Assembly (NCBI GenBank): GCA_002989075.1
Contig: PSQN01000012.1
Coordinates: 2,182,480 to 2,246,479 of the forward strand
Source of the DNA: Arthonia radiata
Taxonomy: Eukaryota; Ascomycota; Arthoniomycetes; Arthoniales; Arthoniaceae
Reading direction: 5' to 3'
Length of the DNA stretch: 64,000 bases
A program made the position numbers and the translations under genes. A model generated the notes under the pieces. It made no database searches. It saw only the letters and a program-made list of their open reading frames with translations, and was not told the DNA's origin. Shown here piece by piece: positions 61,766 to 64,000 of this stretch (position 1 is the stretch's first letter; each line of letters opens with the position of its first letter).

Positions 61766-64000
61766 ATGGGAAGCTATGCGCTGCCAACCGCGACAGTCGC
61801 GACTGCCCCGTCTACGACCAGATCGCGCTCCTACCAGAACCTCGACAGTCCCAACACCACTCCTACGCTTGACTCGTCGGCCTTTGCCAATGGCACTTCC
61901 ACTCCAAAGGCCTACCAACATACCAATGGTCTCGGTATTGACACCAGTCCCGCAGTGATCTCGAAATCACATGCCAGATCGTCAAGCTACCTCGCTGGCC
62001 TAGCAAACAAAGTGCCCTTCCGGACAAACAGCGTCGACGACATGCGGAAAGGCAGACCGAGGGGAGAGAGCGATCTGGGTCGTCCAGCAATGCAACCGAG
62101 GAGCGCTACCGCCTATGACTTCTCCCGTCCTTCGTCAATCGCGGAAGAAGTTGCCTCGAGGTCAGTCAGAGCCGCCGTTGCAGTATCCTAATTGCTGACA
62201 CCTAACTAGCTCACTACCTGTTGAGCTGCTCACGGCCATCTTGTTACCGCTTCCTTTCCTCCTCTCTTCCCTCAACAGTCCTCTGAATATCTCCACTCGC
62301 CATGTTCACACGACAAAGATGGACGTCGCCGAAGACGTGCTGGAGGAGATGGCCGAATCGGCAGTGCCGGTACCGGCAAGTATACTCAGCTTGACAGAGA
62401 CCTGCGCTCTCACGGCAGGAACGCTATTGCTGGTGGGCCTGTGGGGTCAATTGATGTTGAAGCGACCCTCGCCCAAGCGACGAAGGAGCTCACTAAGCAC
62501 CCCTAAAGAGCAGGTAAGAGCAACAGGTGGGGGTATCAGACAGACCGTCCGACGTGTTGCGCTTCGAATGGCCTCGGTTGCCCTACCGTATTTGGCGACT
62601 GTTGAGATTGGCGGTGTGCGCACAGGCGTGGTCCTGCTCACGGCTGTGGCTTCCGGACTGGTCGGAGACAACAACCGAGCAAGCGATCACTCTTTCTCGA
62701 GCTCGATCAGACATGCTGTCAGCGGCCATAGATGGACCTGTCTCGTTTTCGTACTGAGTCTGGCATACGACCTGATATGGCACGTCACTGGTACTGAGTA
62801 CTCTGCAACTTTTCGTGGCTATCTCGCTCTCGCCAAATCCGTCCTACTTCTGGCACCACCACTACCAAATTTATCGCATGGTATTTCGTCATTGAACGCA
62901 TCCAAAGCGATATCAAGCTCAGCACCTTCCACACCCTTCTCGCCCATACGCGAATCCACCCCGCCCACCAACAGATCTCGAACGCGGCCTGCCATATCCG
63001 CATTGATATCTTCGCCGGACGACGTAAGACTGACGCTTATAGCTGGAGGTCTGATGGCGGCTGTAGCTATCATTCTTGCACTAACGAGTCCCCTAACCCA
63101 GTACTTCACGTCCACGATGGTCACTCTTTACGTCCTATCGATCGCTTCAGCAGCAAGCGCATTTGTGTTCACGCAGCCATCTTTTCTACAACAATCCAAG
63201 ATTGGTCTGGGCGTGGGCCTCACAATGTGTCAGGTATTCGGTCTCTATTTTGAGTACACGACTGGGCCTGCAGCAGTCGCACTATCTGCGATCTCGAGTC
63301 TCGCATTTCTCGCGGCAAGTCTGGATACATCGAGCATGGGTTTGTTGAGCTCCAGCAAGGGCGAGTCCCATACACACGATCACGGCCATCAAAAACACCA
63401 CCATCATCACCATCACCACCACCCTCCGAAAAACTGCTCCCGCTTTACGAGATTTCTCTTGGCACATACTGGACATCAACCACTTATTCACGACATATTG
63501 GAAGATAAAGAATCACGACGCATAGTATATTTTATGTTCATCAATCTCGGTTTCATGTTTGTACAGACATTCTATGCCCTTGTATCTGGATCGTTGGGTT
63601 TGCTCAGCGATAGCATACACATGTTTTTTGACTGCATGGGTCTACTGGCGGGTTTGATTGCATCTATCATGAGCAAGTGGCCGCCAAATGCCCGATTTCC
63701 GTACGGCTATGGCAAAGTGGAAACACTGTCTGGGCTGGGCAACGGTATCTTCCTGATGATAATCAGTGTGGAGATCATCTGGGAGTCGTTTGAGCGTTTC
63801 ATGGAGGGCGCCGAACTCAAACGGCTTGGTGAGTTGATGTTTGTGAGCGTTGCTGGCCTTGGTGTGAACTTGATCGGACTAGTCTTTATAGGACATGCTC
63901 ACCACCATGGTCACAGCCACGGCGAAGATTCCCACGGCGGACACTCGCACTCGCACTCGCACTCACATGAGAACGGGCACGCTCATTCCCATTCACAGGA
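61766..64000 (+). CDS. MSC2: MSC2-type CDF zinc transporter, 5' part, cut by window end
   Basis: Exons 61766..62160 and 62210 to beyond 64000, intron 49 bp (GTCAGT to CTAG). About 728 residues are present with no stop at the edge. After a Ser-rich N-terminus come many hydrophobic segments, as in Msc2/ZnT5, which has extra N-terminal helices. A His-rich loop (H-T-H-D-H-G-H, then nine His) leads into the CDF domain: S-G-S-L-G-L-L-S-D-S-I-H-M-F-F-D, where the Asp and His bind zinc, then F-P-Y-G-Y-G-K-V-E-T-L. A second His-rich loop (H-A-H-H-H-G-H-S-H-G) follows. Msc2 moves zinc into the ER/early secretory pathway with Zrg17 in yeast. Confidence 0.93.

Noticed and set aside
1-64000. Transposons, retroelements, tRNA genes, biosynthetic cluster
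   Set aside because: No transposase, reverse transcriptase, terminal repeats, tRNA-like B box outside coding sequence, or PKS/NRPS/terpene genes were seen by eye; a computed search would be decisive for tRNAs and repeats.

Overview
This window is nuclear DNA of a filamentous ascomycete. Genes are interrupted by short GT-AG introns of about 46-174 bp, lie on both strands without operons, and include typical Pezizomycotina families (HET domain, sedolisin S53 protease, GPR1/FUN34/YaaH acetate transporter). Protein style (long Ser/Thr-rich tails, lineage-specific small families) suggests a Dothideomycete, perhaps Capnodiales/Mycosphaerellales; that placement is inference. I found no rRNA, tRNA, CRISPR, transposon or virus-like element.

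Conserved genes with exon models: a hotdog thioesterase (1.4 kb), a HET-domain protein (2.1-4.2 kb, minus), fimbrin SAC6 (4.5-6.5 kb), a DDHD phospholipase (8.8-12.0 kb, minus), an aquaporin (19.1-20.3 kb), a secreted S53 protease (20.6-23.0 kb, minus), a 2367-residue repeat protein (26.2-33.3 kb, minus), deubiquitinase UBP14 (33.8-36.3 kb, minus), an acetate-transporter-family protein (36.9-38.1 kb), a mitochondrial 1-Cys peroxiredoxin (38.3-39.2 kb), AP-2 sigma (39.2-39.7 kb, minus), eIF2 gamma (40.2-41.9 kb), an NDR-like kinase (42.3-44.9 kb), mitochondrial SHMT (55.3-57.0 kb, minus), a fungal F-box-like protein (58.1-59.5 kb), ALG1 (59.8-61.3 kb, minus) and the 5' part of an MSC2-type zinc transporter (61.8 kb to the end).

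Between these lie three islands of tandem paralogues that I do not recognise as named families. (1) 13.0-16.6 kb: four genes and one fragment sharing an F-box-like LPxEL start followed by a conserved S-L-A-x-x-N-K helix. (2) 24.5-25.8 kb: three tiny proteins with an identical N-terminal Cys/His spacing, C2-x4-C7-x4-C12-x5-H18-x2-C21. (3) 46.0-55.0 kb: eight genes, six plus and two minus, with a shared small domain (strand, helix with an A-N-x-x-A-F core, paired strands). Island 3 is the best candidate for an undescribed family.

Two otherwise well-conserved host genes look damaged in this copy: the kinase has an in-frame TAG at the conserved D-[WY]-W-S position, and the aquaporin has a one-base frame discrepancy after its first membrane segment. 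Either may be an assembly error or real.
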